Assembly (NCBI RefSeq): GCF_000002985.6
Contig: NC_003284.9
Coordinates: 8,184,001-8,248,000 of the forward strand
DNA: 64,000 nt
Source of the DNA: Caenorhabditis elegans
Lineage: Eukaryota > Nematoda > Chromadorea > Rhabditida > Rhabditidae
Reading direction: 5' to 3'
Part shown: positions 63,812 through 64,000 of the stretch, piece after piece
How positions within the stretch are numbered: the first letter of the stretch is position 1
Layout of the letters: each line of letters opens with the position of its first letter
The notes under the pieces: model-generated
Database searches by the model: none
The model's input: the letters and a program-made list of their open reading frames with translations, nothing else
Told to the model about the DNA's origin: nothing
Position numbers and translations under genes: made by a program

Positions 63812-64000
63812 TTTATGACTTGTTCTTGTGGTTTTTATGTAACAATTACAATAAATTGATAATAAGATTAATTTTAAACTGAGAACTATTAACCCGAAAC
63901 CAAAGTTGTTTTTGTATAAAAATCAAAATTTGAAACCATTTCCGAAAAGATCTTGAATGTCAAATCAGCCAAGATTTTTCTCAAGACAATAGAGCTGTGA
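63812..64000. other. 3' flank of the EndoU gene
   Basis: Contains the AATAAA signal at 63850-63855 and AT-rich sequence to the window end. No other feature seen. Confidence 0.6.

Noticed and set aside
1..64000. CRISPR arrays, rRNA genes, bacterial operon signals
   Set aside because: None seen. Intron structure, splice signals and protein families show animal nuclear DNA.

Overview
This is animal nuclear DNA from a nematode, almost certainly Caenorhabditis elegans or a very close relative. Genes are split into short exons joined by ~45-60 nt introns. Splice acceptors read TTTCAG or TTTTAG, donors read GTAAGT or GTGAGT, and several start codons sit just after an acceptor, as in trans-splicing. 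Intergenic DNA is AT-rich and carries foldback elements, small inverted-repeat elements and long G tracts. I recognise a KCNQ channel (kqt-2) and a cytidine deaminase (probably cdd-1). From memory both lie on the C. elegans X chromosome, so X is my inference. Gene models were built by hand by joining exons, and every junction in the six main models keeps reading frame.

Layout. 0-1.1 kb: a foldback repeat, a small inverted-repeat element and the first exon of a gene that runs off the left edge. 1.6-19.8 kb, minus: a 17-exon RNF19/Dorfin-type RBR ubiquitin ligase with an 8.6-kb intron. 19.8-24.8 kb: a probable promoter, a degenerate GGTCAGTGC repeat array and two long G tracts. 24.8-26.8 kb, minus: cytidine deaminase. 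29.3-30.1 kb, minus: two possible small genes. 31-41 kb: four small secreted-peptide genes sharing a two-cysteine motif, NC(F/Y)(F/L)(S/T)P(V/A)QC. 44.3-47.8 kb, minus: an F-box protein. 48.4-52.3 kb, minus: a four-pass MARVEL-like membrane protein. 52.3-58.3 kb: no gene seen. 58.3-63.8 kb, plus: a secreted protein with two EndoU domains. Its third intron contains the whole kqt-2 model on the opposite strand.

Most interesting: the peptide cluster. Its motif has the same spacing as the disulfide ring of allatostatin C (C-x6-C with a central proline), so it looks like a local expansion of somatostatin/allatostatin-C-like prepropeptides. One copy appears to have a recent one-base slip in a T homopolymer that replaced its conserved C-terminus. 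Next are the EndoU protein, whose first domain has lost all three expected catalytic residues, and the nested KCNQ channel with altered S4 and S6 positions.

The genes do not form one pathway. They are neighbours with separate roles: ubiquitin ligation, pyrimidine salvage, peptide signalling, membrane organisation, RNA cleavage and potassium conductance.
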